From: Planctomycetales bacterium
GTDB lineage: Bacteria > Planctomycetota > Planctomycetia > Planctomycetales > Planctomycetaceae
Direction: 5' to 3'
DNA length: 64,000 nt
Assembly (NCBI GenBank): GCA_026400835.1
Contig: JAPLOA010000079.1
Span: 1 to 64,000, forward strand
The notes under the pieces are model-generated. The model made no database searches and had not been told where the DNA came from. It worked only from the letters and a program-made list of their open reading frames with translations. The translations under genes and the position numbers were made by a program. This document shows, one piece after another, positions 45,898 to 55,548 of the stretch (position 1 is its first letter; each line of letters begins with the position of its first letter).

Positions 45898-46152
45898 AAA
45901 GCGTCGTATGAATTGACCCGGACAGAGGCGTTGACAGGTCGTTATCGCCCGTCTGATTGACCTTTGAAGGAGCGTTTTACAGCCAGTGTTTTCTGCCGAT
46001 TCTGTGTGGTGGCGCAGAGAATTCCCCACGCAGCGAAATCCATCATCCGGAAAAGGTTTGAGATTCGATTCTTGAGGAGCGGGTTGCTGCCCAGAGTCTG
46101 AAAGACAATGATTCCGTATGAACGATGATTCCTCATGTGAAATGGCACGGCC

Positions 46153-47379
46153 ATGATTGCCTCTCCGGTGGCGACTTTAACGGGCAAGTCCGGCTTTGTT
46201 CCGGGCAATCAGGTGACTCTGTTACAAAACGGTGAAGCGTTCTTTCCTGCTATCGAACAGTCGTTTGATCGAGCCAGATTTGAAATCTATCTGGTGACCT
46301 ATATCTACAAAGATGACTCTACCGGTCAAAGGATTGCGGCCGCGTTAAAGCGTGCGGTGTTGCGTGGAGTTCGAGTCTATGTGGTCGTTGACGGATACGG
46401 GGCCAGCGATTTGCCGGACGCCCTGCGAGACCAGATGCGACAGGACGGCATCGAGCTGCGCATCTTTCGGCCCGGAATATCACCGTGGACTTTGCGACGT
46501 AAACGTCTCCGGCGAATGCATCGGAAAATTGTTATCGTCGACCGGGAGATAGCCTTTGTCGGCGGGATCAATATCGTCGACGACAGAGCTGCCGCGAGCG
46601 AAATGGCGCCCCGTTATGACTACGCTGTCGCGGTCGAGGGGCCGTTGGTGGATACCATCCGTAATTCTGCCGTGCAGTTGTGGTCATTAGTGGCTGCAGG
46701 CACGTTTCGCCGACGCGTGCGTCGCGTTTCAGAGCTGCCTGCAACAACGTTCTGCGGGGGATCAACGCGGGCCGCATTTCTTTTGAGAGACAATTTTCGC
46801 CATCGCCGAGATATTGAATCGGCCTATCTGCAGGCGATTGGTCAGGCAAAAAGGGAAGTCATTCTGGCTCAGGCGTATTTCCTGCCGGGTTTTAAGTTTC
46901 GCCATGCGTTGATTGACGCTGCACGACGTGGGGTCAAAGTGGTCCTTCTGCTGCAGGGAAAGGTGGAGAAATTCATCGAACATCATGCGCGGCGAGCGAT
47001 CTATGGCAATCTTCTTGATGCGGGAATTGAAATCCACGAATACCAAAGAAGTTATCTCCACGCCAAAGTGGGCGTGATTGATGGCCATTGGGCAACCGTG
47101 GGATCGTCAAACATCGATCCGTTCAGCCTGCTGCTTTCGTACGAAGCGAACCTTGTTGTCGACGACGAGATTTTTGGTGCGGTTCTGGCAGAAAGTCTCA
47201 AAGTCAGCATAACATCGGATAGTCAGCAGATTCTCAAGTCCAACTGGGAACAGCAGCCGTTAGCCATCCGGTTCGTAAACTGGCTGTGTTATGGACTGCT
47301 GCGTCTGATGACAGAAATCAGCGGTTACGACTCAGAAAACAGCCAAACCCATGACCTGACCGACTTTAAGGATCCGTAA
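46153..47379 (+). CDS. Phospholipase D/cardiolipin-synthase-like protein
   Basis: 408 residues with two PLD motifs: H123-R-K125 with D130 in RMHRKIVIVD, and H303-A-K305 with D310 in YLHAKVGVID, each followed by the GG or GSSN element (FVGGINI, VGSSNID). The layout matches ClsB-type cardiolipin synthases without N-terminal membrane helices. The first motif has HRK instead of HxK with a Lys two residues after the His, which still fits HxK. The role could be cardiolipin formation in membrane remodelling under stress, or another phosphodiesterase. Starts 255 bases after the Usp gene; no clear terminator between. Confidence 0.9.
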   Translation: MIASPVATLTGKSGFVPGNQVTLLQNGEAFFPAIEQSFDRARFEIYLVTYIYKDDSTGQRIAAALKRAVLRGVRVYVVVDGYGASDLPDALRDQMRQDGIELRIFRPGISPWTLRRKRLRRMHRKIVIVDREIAFVGGINIVDDRAAASEMAPRYDYAVAVEGPLVDTIRNSAVQLWSLVAAGTFRRRVRRVSELPATTFCGGSTRAAFLLRDNFRHRRDIESAYLQAIGQAKREVILAQAYFLPGFKFRHALIDAARRGVKVVLLLQGKVEKFIEHHARRAIYGNLLDAGIEIHEYQRSYLHAKVGVIDGHWATVGSSNIDPFSLLLSYEANLVVDDEIFGAVLAESLKVSITSDSQQILKSNWEQQPLAIRFVNWLCYGLLRLMTEISGYDSENSQTHDLTDFKDP

Positions 47380-47464
47380 CACCATTGATTATTTCACGAT
47401 TTCGCGGGCGACTCGCTCGGCCGACATCCATCAGAGCTTTGTTGAGTGACACGGGACTGACAAC

Positions 47465-48175
47465 ATGACGACCGGACTCTTTCTCTCTGACCTGCATTTA
47501 TTCAGCCGCCGTTCCATTGGTCAGCGGCATTGGGAGCAGAACACCGATGCGATTGCCGCTGCAAAGTCGATCGTTCTGGGCGGAGATATGTTCGATTTTC
47601 GCTGGAGTCAGCTTGGCAGTCTTGAGGCCTCGCTTGATGCGGCGGCCGCATGGCTGGAGAAAGCAATTGCCTTGAATCCGTCGGCATCGTGGGTGTATCT
47701 GCTGGGAAACCACGATTGCCATCCTCGCATGCAGGCTCTATTGAAGTCTATTAGCGACCGTCATACCACCTTTAACTGGAGCCCGACGTTTTGGCGTATT
47801 GGCAGCAATGTGTTCCTGCATGGAGATGTGCTGGACGGGATCAGGCATGTCGGTGGTCTGGAGCGTTATCGAGAGCGTTTCCACGACGAGAAGGCGAAAG
47901 GGCAGTTGAGTAATCTAATGTATTCCGCCGTTGTGCAGACTCGATTGCACAGTCTTGTTCCACGAGTGCGGCATACGCGACAGCAGACTTGTCGCACTCT
48001 GCTTGAGTATCTGAAGGGCTGCGAGACCGCTCTGCTTCCAGAAGTCCAGAACATCTATTTTGGACACACACATATTCCGATGCTGGGTTACCGGTTTGAC
48101 CGTTTCAGCTTTCATAACGCCGGTTCGGGAATTCGATATTCTACCTTCAAGCCCGCCTCGTTCGATGTTTCGTAA
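47465..48175 (+). CDS. Metallophosphatase, LpxH-like
   Basis: 236 residues with the calcineurin-fold motifs in order: LFLSDLHLFS (DxH), VLGGDMFDFRW (GD), LLGNHDCHPR (GNHD), VFLHGDVLDG (H-G-D) and NIYFGHTHIPM (GHTH). LpxH-type enzymes hydrolyse UDP-2,3-diacylglucosamine in lipid A synthesis; the match is by fold and size only, as planctomycete LpxH assignments are uncertain. It lies after the PLD-like gene by 85 bases and may be in the same stress unit or independent. Confidence 0.82.
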   Translation: MTTGLFLSDLHLFSRRSIGQRHWEQNTDAIAAAKSIVLGGDMFDFRWSQLGSLEASLDAAAAWLEKAIALNPSASWVYLLGNHDCHPRMQALLKSISDRHTTFNWSPTFWRIGSNVFLHGDVLDGIRHVGGLERYRERFHDEKAKGQLSNLMYSAVVQTRLHSLVPRVRHTRQQTCRTLLEYLKGCETALLPEVQNIYFGHTHIPMLGYRFDRFSFHNAGSGIRYSTFKPASFDVS

Positions 48176-48544
48176 GTGGCGTGAATCACCACGCTCGAAA
48201 CAGGCCCGCTGCGAGGCCTGATCATCGCCCCACAAGAGATGATTGCAGGTTAGTGGCCTTGAGGGCAATCCGTTTTCCAAACATCAAGTCATGATGAACT
48301 CTTTATGAAAACCGAGGATCTGCAAATCACCTAAACATCTACAGCAGGATCCGTTTAGGCATCTGTTTCTCTCGCAAGTTGATCCGAATCAGCACCGCGT
48401 TGAGCACATGGCCATCTCATGTACCTATGGTCTTCTCGAGGCAGACAGGGACATCTTTTAGGGATGTACTCACGCCTGTTTTCTATTCCAGAGGCAAAGA
48501 GCGCCAGTTTGAGTTGATTCGCGAGAAGTCTATTGACAGGACTG
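48176..48544. other. Region without a supported gene
   Basis: About 370 bases between the metallophosphatase and a conserved hypothetical. Open frames here have shadow-like composition. No repeat or promoter I can defend. Confidence 0.3.
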
Positions 48545-49060
48545 ATGAAAGGACGATTCTTCGAATCATTGTCTCGCCGAGCCCGCGTTTTGCTCTTCAA
48601 GTTTTCAGCACTGAGAGGTCTTGTTTTGCCGGAATCATTTTTCACGAAGTTGTTGCGCTTGTTTACGCCGCGTCTTTCCGAGGCGAATCTGCTGCGTCGT
48701 TTCGAGATGGAGCGGAATCGGCTGCAATCGACGTTTCTTCAGAAGGCGCGGGAGGCCGGGATTCCCAGGGGGTTGCGGTGGACGCAATGTGAGTGGCTGC
48801 CAATAATGATCCTGCTGAAGGATCGACAGACCAATGAGATCTGTCTGCTGGCTGGTGTCAATATTTCGTTCGAAGCGATCGAAGGCGGCGACATGGAGAA
48901 TGTTGCCGCCGTTTCAATGTTGCGAGATGCCTGTGCTGTATTTCAGCTAACGCCATCCGGCTGGCAAACGAGTGGTCGAGCATTGTTTAATATGAATCCA
49001 GTGGAAGCGGCGGAAAGGCTTCGCGACTCATATGCACCTTACGCTGAAGCGAAGCCGTGA
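48545..49060 (+). CDS. Conserved hypothetical protein
   Basis: 171 residues. N-terminal basic helical segment (MKGRFFESLSRRARVLLFKF), then a helix NLLRRFEMERNRLQSTFLQKAREAGIP and the motif RWTQCEWLP, followed by strands KDRQTNEICLLAGVNISFEAIEGGD and a C-terminal part GRALFNMNPVEAAERL. I recognise the pattern as one seen in other planctomycetes but no named family. ATG 48545 follows an ACAGG; TTG 48533 in frame is the alternative. No catalytic motif. Confidence 0.6.
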   Translation: MKGRFFESLSRRARVLLFKFSALRGLVLPESFFTKLLRLFTPRLSEANLLRRFEMERNRLQSTFLQKAREAGIPRGLRWTQCEWLPIMILLKDRQTNEICLLAGVNISFEAIEGGDMENVAAVSMLRDACAVFQLTPSGWQTSGRALFNMNPVEAAERLRDSYAPYAEAKP

Positions 49061-49120
49061 TTAGCGAATGATGGATCTGGATGTTCGGCCAATAACAAAG
49101 TCGATCGAGGGCACATGCAA

Positions 49121-51064
49121 CTATTCTGACTCATCACGGAAAGGGTTGAACCGGACGTATTCCCAGTGGCGATATAGCTCACTGGTTCGCACCAGTTGTT
49201 CGTGAACTCCGTCGACCGCAACACGTCCTTCGTGGATCAAGACGATACGCTGACATTTCTTGACCGTCGAAAGCCGAAACGGCAGAAAGACAACCGTACG
49301 GTTGGCTGAGAGTCGCTGATAAGCGTCATCCAGCATGGCCTTTGTTTCTGAGTCCAGCGTGGTCTGAGGCTCTTCAATAATCAGAAGGGCAGGGGACCTG
49401 ACGGCGGCTCTTGCCAGACTCAGCCGAAAGATCTGTCCAGGATCAAGTGCGGCCCCATGTTCCCCCAATGGGGTTTCGTAACCGCGCGGCAAGCTGCGGA
49501 TAAAGTGATCTGCATGAACGAGCTTAGCAGCATCCATGGCCTGTTGGCGGCTAATGTCGGTCTGCCCACAAGTGATGTTGTCGAGGACGGATGCATTGAA
49601 AACCGGATCCTGACCACCGATCAACATGGCTTCTGCACGCAGTGATTCCAGAGTGCCCTGTCGAATATCTTTCCCGTCGATCAATACCTGGCCGGAATCA
49701 GGGTCAACGAAACGAGGAACCATGCTGGCCAGTGCATGCGCCGCACCAGGCTGCAATGACAGTAAAGCCACTGTTTCACCAAAACCGATTCGCAGATCCA
49801 GTCCATTTAATAATCGTGGAAGCTGAGGAGTCTGGAAGGAGATCTGAGTAAACGTCAGAGTTTTGGCCATGGGCTCCAGAAACCCAGCTCCGGGTGCCTG
49901 GCTGACGCCAGGAATGCGATTGATATAGGAAGAAACTTCATCTGCCTTTTCACTGCCGACTGAAATCAGATCTGTTTTCTCTTCGAGAAGTCCCAGTCTT
50001 TGGAAGATGACATAGAGACAACTCGCAAGGAGCACGCTTACCGCAGGGTGATATCCCTGAAGAATTCCTGCTGAAAGGATCGCAAACGGAATCATGAACA
50101 CGATAAGGAAGATAGCCTTTCGGATTCCCGTCCCGAAGCGTTGCTGACGATGAAACTGACGGCATCGTTTCTGGTAGTCTCTGAGGTGATTTTCAAATTG
50201 CTGTTGTTCGGTTTTCTCCATTCCAAAACTGGTCACGATTCTCGTTTTCTTCAGGCTCTCTGCCATTCTCGCAAGTCCTCGAGAGACCTGTTCAGACAGC
50301 AATCGCAGCGAGTTATCACTGCGCTGTGATTCTGCACGAAGTGCCATTCTCCCAAGAAGAACCGGGATCACGGTCTGAAGAAAAACGCGCCAGTCGGTAA
50401 GCCATGCTGCGAAACTCACTGCAACCAGATCGGGAATGACAGACAGAGAAATGGCTCCGCAGCGAGTTGCAGCGTTCTCCAGTGTTACTGTCGCATTCTG
50501 AAACAATTGATCAGTCGCGCGTGTTTGGTCACCAGTCAGATCCGCAGGCTCCAGCCGTAAGGACTTGCGATGAATATGTTGACGAAGCCGAAGTATCTCG
50601 GCGGCGATATCCTGTTCCAGAAGATCATTGGCCGCAGTTCGAAGTCCAGAGCGAAGTACGAGCAGGACGAAACACGTCATACTCATTGAAATCACTGCGG
50701 ATGACGAATGATGAAGTATGGGCAGGGCTGTGATCGCTTTGCTTATCGTTCGATCAGCAAAACCGTGCTTCAGGTGTGAGGCCAGCGGCAATAGGCCCCG
50801 GCTTGGAGTCGAGCTGATTGCCCTGGGCTGCGTAAGCACCCACGCAATACCGCCGGAAATAACAATCACCGAAGCTAGACATACGCTGGCAATCACACTG
50901 ATACCAGAAGCCAGCAACCGCCTTCGGCCGAGAAGACTCTGAGCGGAAACGAGACGATGAAACTCTGGTGACACAGACACGGCAGAATCCTCCAGAAGAG
51001 CTGAGTTGTCAGCCTGTATTGAACAGTCTGTCACTCCAGATTCAAAACCCTGAAGCGGAAACAT
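49121..51064 (-). CDS. ABC exporter with degenerate ATP-binding domain
   Basis: 647 residues: transmembrane segments near 52-76, 120-138, 205-240, 315-355 (ABC-exporter type), then an NBD from about 400. Key motifs are altered: Walker A reads SLQPGAAH (436-443) instead of GxxGxGKS; the signature is LDPGQ (540-544); Walker B is LLIIEEP (560-566) with Glu for Asp; the H-loop position is F596 in FLPFRLSTV. Only the signature Gln and the D-loop LDSETK look normal. An active ATPase is unlikely unless paired with an intact partner. No partner is in the window. It follows an ABC-2 permease gene on the same strand, but of a different class. Confidence 0.85.
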   Translation of the reverse strand: MFPLQGFESGVTDCSIQADNSALLEDSAVSVSPEFHRLVSAQSLLGRRRLLASGISVIASVCLASVIVISGGIAWVLTQPRAISSTPSRGLLPLASHLKHGFADRTISKAITALPILHHSSSAVISMSMTCFVLLVLRSGLRTAANDLLEQDIAAEILRLRQHIHRKSLRLEPADLTGDQTRATDQLFQNATVTLENAATRCGAISLSVIPDLVAVSFAAWLTDWRVFLQTVIPVLLGRMALRAESQRSDNSLRLLSEQVSRGLARMAESLKKTRIVTSFGMEKTEQQQFENHLRDYQKRCRQFHRQQRFGTGIRKAIFLIVFMIPFAILSAGILQGYHPAVSVLLASCLYVIFQRLGLLEEKTDLISVGSEKADEVSSYINRIPGVSQAPGAGFLEPMAKTLTFTQISFQTPQLPRLLNGLDLRIGFGETVALLSLQPGAAHALASMVPRFVDPDSGQVLIDGKDIRQGTLESLRAEAMLIGGQDPVFNASVLDNITCGQTDISRQQAMDAAKLVHADHFIRSLPRGYETPLGEHGAALDPGQIFRLSLARAAVRSPALLIIEEPQTTLDSETKAMLDDAYQRLSANRTVVFLPFRLSTVKKCQRIVLIHEGRVAVDGVHEQLVRTSELYRHWEYVRFNPFRDESE

Positions 51065-51177
51065 TGCAAATCCAACACCAATGTGTCAGTGGATTTGCAA
51101 GACTGGCGACTTCTGGAGGAATTTACTGAATGGAGCGTATCGTGACACAAGCTTTTGTATCCGTACGCCAACCAGCC

Positions 51178-52164
51178 TTAGGCAAGGTCTCGATCTTCGA
51201 AAAGGAGGAATCCAAGCAGCAACATGGCAGCGATGTAGGTTGTAGCATACACAAGGCTCAACCCGAGATAATCCTGAGGGACAACTCGTCCGGTGGCCAC
51301 GGCAGATGAAACATTGAATGTTGAAAGTGATGGCACGACCATCGAAATCAATCGAGCCGTGAACGTAACGGACTCATTCGCCTGCCCCGCGACACTTTGG
51401 TTAACAATGATCTCCGTCAGATTCCCAATCACAAATACGGCAAAGCAAACGACCAGATTCATCACCATAGGCATTCGCGTTGCCACAGTGACACTGATTG
51501 CTCCGAGAACGCAAACCTGAAGAAATGACAAAGCAACCCCAGGCAGAATCTGAGCAATAACACGCACTCGATCCGGATGCGGCGAAGGAATCTCCACGTT
51601 CGATACCTTGTGCCATTGCCACATTGGCGTCACTTCCTCGGAACGCTCTCTTTGGTCGTAACCTACTTTGAAGAAAATCAGTACCGAAAACAACGCAGTC
51701 AGGATGACGAAGAGCCAAATGACCGACTGAACGATTCCAATGTACTTTCCCAGAATAAACTGGCGACGATCAATCGGCTTGCTCAGAAGAGTCATCGCCG
51801 TCTTGCCCTCAATTTCACTGGTAATGCTGGTCCCCGCAGTCCAAACAGCAAGAAGTGCACCAGAAATTAGAAGCGTCGCCAAACCGCACTCGTTCAACAT
51901 CTTTACGTCATCTTCAAGAGTAAAGAATGGCATAACAGAGTTGAGCAACAACACGATCGACGATATTGCGATCAACAGCAGGAACAAAGGCTGACGAATG
52001 GCCTCCTTCGTCGTAGCCCGAGCAATGACTCCGACGCGTGTTCCGTATGAAACAGCCACAAGAGCCGCAGCCAGCCCAAACACGGATAACCATGTCAGAG
52101 TCCAGTCTGTCTGGACCGGTGGAGCAACAGGAATGCCTTCAGCGAAAGTCAATAATCTGTTCAT
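51178..52164 (-). CDS. ABC-2-type permease
   Basis: 328 residues from ATG 52164; the frame runs open to 52335, but that 57-residue extension is not hydrophobic and has no match pattern. The protein has a first helix near 28-45, one near 62-80, then a long loop and four more helices. AGTSITSEIEGKTAMTLLSKPIDRRQFILGKY is the amphipathic segment typical of ABC-2 (NatB/CcmB-like) permeases. The substrate is unknown. The acylphosphatase gene is upstream by 183 bases and the degenerate exporter gene downstream by 113 bases. Confidence 0.8.
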   Translation of the reverse strand: MNRLLTFAEGIPVAPPVQTDWTLTWLSVFGLAAALVAVSYGTRVGVIARATTKEAIRQPLFLLLIAISSIVLLLNSVMPFFTLEDDVKMLNECGLATLLISGALLAVWTAGTSITSEIEGKTAMTLLSKPIDRRQFILGKYIGIVQSVIWLFVILTALFSVLIFFKVGYDQRERSEEVTPMWQWHKVSNVEIPSPHPDRVRVIAQILPGVALSFLQVCVLGAISVTVATRMPMVMNLVVCFAVFVIGNLTEIIVNQSVAGQANESVTFTARLISMVVPSLSTFNVSSAVATGRVVPQDYLGLSLVYATTYIAAMLLLGFLLFEDRDLA

Positions 52165-52347
52165 TACAGAGAAAATCCCGGATGCGGAGCCAGAAAACGG
52201 GCTCAATTTGGCCTGTACAAGTCTGTTACGTTGCTCCAGATCATACCGTTGGGGAAATCTGCCAAAGGCGGCCTGTAGCACCAATTGCCACTCTAGCAGC
52301 GTTTTCGATAGCTCCAAGCGAAAACATTGCCACATTGGCCTCTGCGC

Positions 52348-52623
52348 TTAACGACGTATGCCAAATCCGGAAAACTCCTCCACGCCAATTCTGGGCAGTC
52401 GTTGAACGTCTGAAATTCCATCCCCGAAAAGCCCCTTCAGCCGCACAATTAATCGGTCAATCGACGCCGCCTCAGCAGTTGCAAACACTTCAACCCGACC
52501 ATCCGTCAAATTCTGAACATAACCGCAAACTCCGGAGCCTCTGGCGAGCCGTTGGGTTGCCGCACGAAACCCAACCCCCTGAACACGCCCGGAAAAGTAA
52601 ATGATTTCAGAGATGTATTTCAT
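52348..52623 (-). CDS. Acylphosphatase
   Basis: 91 residues. The active-site motif SGRVQGVGFRAAT contains the catalytic Arg, and YVQNLTDGRVEV the Asn. The alpha/beta sandwich is complete. It hydrolyses acyl phosphates such as acetyl phosphate and carbamoyl phosphate. Starts 27 bases after the DUF4091 stop, so the two are probably co-transcribed. Confidence 0.92.
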   Translation of the reverse strand: MKYISEIIYFSGRVQGVGFRAATQRLARGSGVCGYVQNLTDGRVEVFATAEAASIDRLIVRLKGLFGDGISDVQRLPRIGVEEFSGFGIRR

Positions 52624-52650
52624 GGTTCTGTTAAAGCCTGAATGGAGGGC

Positions 52651-55317
52651 CTATCGGATCGGTCTGCCAATCAGCACTTCAATCGTAGCCGTCCTTAATG
52701 CCTCAAGATCCATCGCCGAAAGCTGGCTGAAAGTCGTTGTACCAGCGTCGTCGTCATTGGCTTTTTCCACGAGTGCATCCACCTTAACATAGTGGCCGAT
52801 GAAGTCCTGCATCTGACTCTGTGTCCAGTTTTGGTGCTTCTTCAGGAGAGTCAGATATTCTATCAATTGCTGTGCATCCCGATATGCCTTGAGCCGCATC
52901 GAATGCCGGATCGAAATTTCTCCACTGGGGGCCGTGTCAAAGATGAAGAGTCCAAGTTGATCGGCTTCGGTCAAAGCACTGCCGGTCTTATTGACCGTTT
53001 GCCACGGCACGATCCCCCCTGCACCATGTTGCCAAGAATCAACAGCCCATGCCTGAATACTCCGATTCGTCTCATGAACATGATTCGACGTACCGTAAAT
53101 CCAGACTCGAAGTCGATCACGCTCAATCCGATCAGTGATCAGTCGGCGGTAGTTTTGAAATGCAGAAGTTGCCACGACCCAGAGATCGCTTCGACCGTCG
53201 AGCTGCGCTCGGCAGTATTCTGGACGTGAGATATCTACGCGGTATTGGATCTTTACATTCGGTCTGCTCTCGTGCCCCTGATCTGTGAGCGCTCCATAAA
53301 ACTGAAGAGCCCGATAGTCCCAGAAACTTGAGGGTTCATCCAGAATCCATGGGGCCTTCGACTTCTCTGCAAGAGAGCCTTTGTTGTTAAAATAAACCTG
53401 AAAGCCAGCTTTGTTCCATCCTCTCGCATCTGCAACCTGAACGAAATCGCGAAGGATATTCACGTAAGTCTCTGCATAGGCCGGATGCTCAGTAAAGGCT
53501 TGATATGCATCAGCATTGCCATTGAAAAAAGCTCGGCAATTCAGAGGCCAGCTTTCGTGAAAAGACAGATAGAAACCCGGGGCGGGAATTGGCCCTCGAT
53601 GGCTATCCTTGAACAGAGATCCATCAAGGTAAGGTCCAAAGGCCTCCGCGAAGTCATCCCAATAGCCCGAAACGTCACCTGGCTGAATATTGTCGTACCT
53701 CTTGTTATCCATACGGCGGCCAGAGCGAAGCCTCATATCCAGATTAGTTTTTCTGGATCCCGGTGTGGCCGTGTTGTGAGAGTAATGCAGGATATTGCAA
53801 TGGACTCGATGATCGTAAGCGATCTGCTGGAGTGCGTAATATTCGTTAACATTATCTGGCAGCCCATAACTGTTCATCTCGCAGAAGAAGGTCGCCTCTC
53901 GGGGCAGAGCAAAGGGCAATACCACAACCTCGAGAGGCAGACGACGTCCGTCAGAGATACTGATGGAGCCTGTTCGAAGAGCCGCAATTGAGTCGAAGGG
54001 AATAAAGAAATCGGCAATGATCGCCTGGTCGGTACTTTCGTTGAGATCAATTGACTGCGGCAGCGGCAACAGGGGATCGGGAATCCGACGTCCCTGTGAC
54101 GGTACATACACGGCTTGATAGAGATTGATGCGGATTCGGGGATCATTAAGTTCAATCCTGACCGAAGCGTTCGCATCACGTTCCTTTTTTAATAGAAGCT
54201 GGAAGCTGACGACCTCACCTGCAGCGGCAGTCAGGCGAACTTTTTGACCGTCAAACAATGAATTGTGACCACGGTAATCGTCTGGCAGCGTTCCCACTGA
54301 ACGGCCGGTGGAGTCATACTTATCTGTGACGGGAATTACGCTGAGGCCAGAGCTCAACAATGGGCGTTTCTCAGGAATTCTGGCTTCCGGAGTGATCACC
54401 GGCTTTGTACTCAAGATGACATTGCGGATGACCGCAGGGGCTGATCTTTGCCCCCAACGGTTCAGAGTCACCACTTTGATTTCACAGGGCTGGCCAGGAT
54501 TGATGTCTGCGGGCAGATCTCGCAGAGGAATCGATTGTCGCTGGTTGTTCAATATGAGAGGGACATTGTGTCGCCCAAGAGGCCGGTCATTGACCGTGAT
54601 GTCATAAGCAAATCCATTTTGGGGTGACGTAAGAAGCAGCTTTGCGGAATCGACATCAGATGCCATCACCATCAGATCGGCTGCTGTTTCGGGAGCGGGA
54701 TCATGATGATCCTCGAGTTCAACAATCAAGAGGGGACGGTTGCCCGATTGTTCTTTGGAGAAGATCGTTGGGTTACGACCATAGTCGGCATCATGTTCGT
54801 GGATTGCGAGGCCGTAAGCGACGCCGGTCGACATCGCATGAATCATGTCGGGAGGTATGCCCCAATGATACTTGCCATCCTTCAGTTCAGACGGCGATTG
54901 GTAAGCGAGGGTAAAGCTGTTTCCGCCACAGACAGCGGGAAATCTGGCCTCCGGGTACCCCCAGTTCTGGATGCCGTCGATTCCGGCCGAAATTCCGTTC
55001 GAGCGATTTTCATCCCACTGAGATGCAATCGTCGAAACTGTAATTCCACTGATGTTCTGTTCGCCTCGCGTGCAAACGAGGGTCGCTTTCCTGATCTGCT
55101 TGCCCTGAATTGCTGATGTGTCGAATGCCATTGCAACCATATGCTGGTTGCCTTTCACTCGAATTCTTCCCTGTTGCCCCGCGTTCTGTTCCCACTCACC
55201 GTCGACCATTACGATTGAGTTGTCTTTCGTAACGGGCAAATCAATTGAATCAAACGCAGCACACTCACTTGCCCGGATGAGGGATGTCAACAGAAGCAGT
55301 ACGAGAAAGAATCGCAT
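52651..55317 (-). CDS. Large exported DUF4091 (GH123-like) protein
   Basis: 888 residues from ATG 55317; the extension to 55530 is unsupported. The signal peptide is about residues 1-19 (RFFLVLLLLTSLIRASECA). The N-terminal part (about 20-190) looks like a DNRLRE-type beta-sandwich: VNDGEWEQ-like strands and IRKATLVCTRGEQNISG. It is followed by a fibronectin-like part (about 210-300) and the DUF4091 module, a GH123-related TIM-barrel with RRMDNKRYDN, LSFHESWPLNCRAFF and LDEPSSFWDYRALQFYG. The ending GGIVPWQTVNKTGSAL fits DUF4091. GH123 enzymes release beta-N-acetylgalactosamine; activity here is unproven, and the catalytic Asp/Glu pair cannot be assigned safely. Confidence 0.82.
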   Translation of the reverse strand: MRFFLVLLLLTSLIRASECAAFDSIDLPVTKDNSIVMVDGEWEQNAGQQGRIRVKGNQHMVAMAFDTSAIQGKQIRKATLVCTRGEQNISGITVSTIASQWDENRSNGISAGIDGIQNWGYPEARFPAVCGGNSFTLAYQSPSELKDGKYHWGIPPDMIHAMSTGVAYGLAIHEHDADYGRNPTIFSKEQSGNRPLLIVELEDHHDPAPETAADLMVMASDVDSAKLLLTSPQNGFAYDITVNDRPLGRHNVPLILNNQRQSIPLRDLPADINPGQPCEIKVVTLNRWGQRSAPAVIRNVILSTKPVITPEARIPEKRPLLSSGLSVIPVTDKYDSTGRSVGTLPDDYRGHNSLFDGQKVRLTAAAGEVVSFQLLLKKERDANASVRIELNDPRIRINLYQAVYVPSQGRRIPDPLLPLPQSIDLNESTDQAIIADFFIPFDSIAALRTGSISISDGRRLPLEVVVLPFALPREATFFCEMNSYGLPDNVNEYYALQQIAYDHRVHCNILHYSHNTATPGSRKTNLDMRLRSGRRMDNKRYDNIQPGDVSGYWDDFAEAFGPYLDGSLFKDSHRGPIPAPGFYLSFHESWPLNCRAFFNGNADAYQAFTEHPAYAETYVNILRDFVQVADARGWNKAGFQVYFNNKGSLAEKSKAPWILDEPSSFWDYRALQFYGALTDQGHESRPNVKIQYRVDISRPEYCRAQLDGRSDLWVVATSAFQNYRRLITDRIERDRLRVWIYGTSNHVHETNRSIQAWAVDSWQHGAGGIVPWQTVNKTGSALTEADQLGLFIFDTAPSGEISIRHSMRLKAYRDAQQLIEYLTLLKKHQNWTQSQMQDFIGHYVKVDALVEKANDDDAGTTTFSQLSAMDLEALRTATIEVLIGRPIR

Positions 55318-55548
55318 TGGGAATCTCGCTGATGGAACGACTCGTGATGTTCGCATATCCGTATTCGAAACATGCCATTGAATTGGTGCAACCCCTGGCA
55401 GCAAAACATTTCGAACAGGAGTTCTGCCCACGAACACTTCAGACGGGAGTGTAGTGAAACGGCGAACACCAATTGAAGTCCTGCGCGTATAAAGTCGCTG
55501 TGCGCAGCTAAACCGTGATGCAGGAATCATCGACAGGAACGTTCAGAA

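Noticed and set aside
45942-46208. 88-codon minus-strand frame before the PLD-like gene
   Set aside because: It overlaps the start of a clear gene and has no motif.
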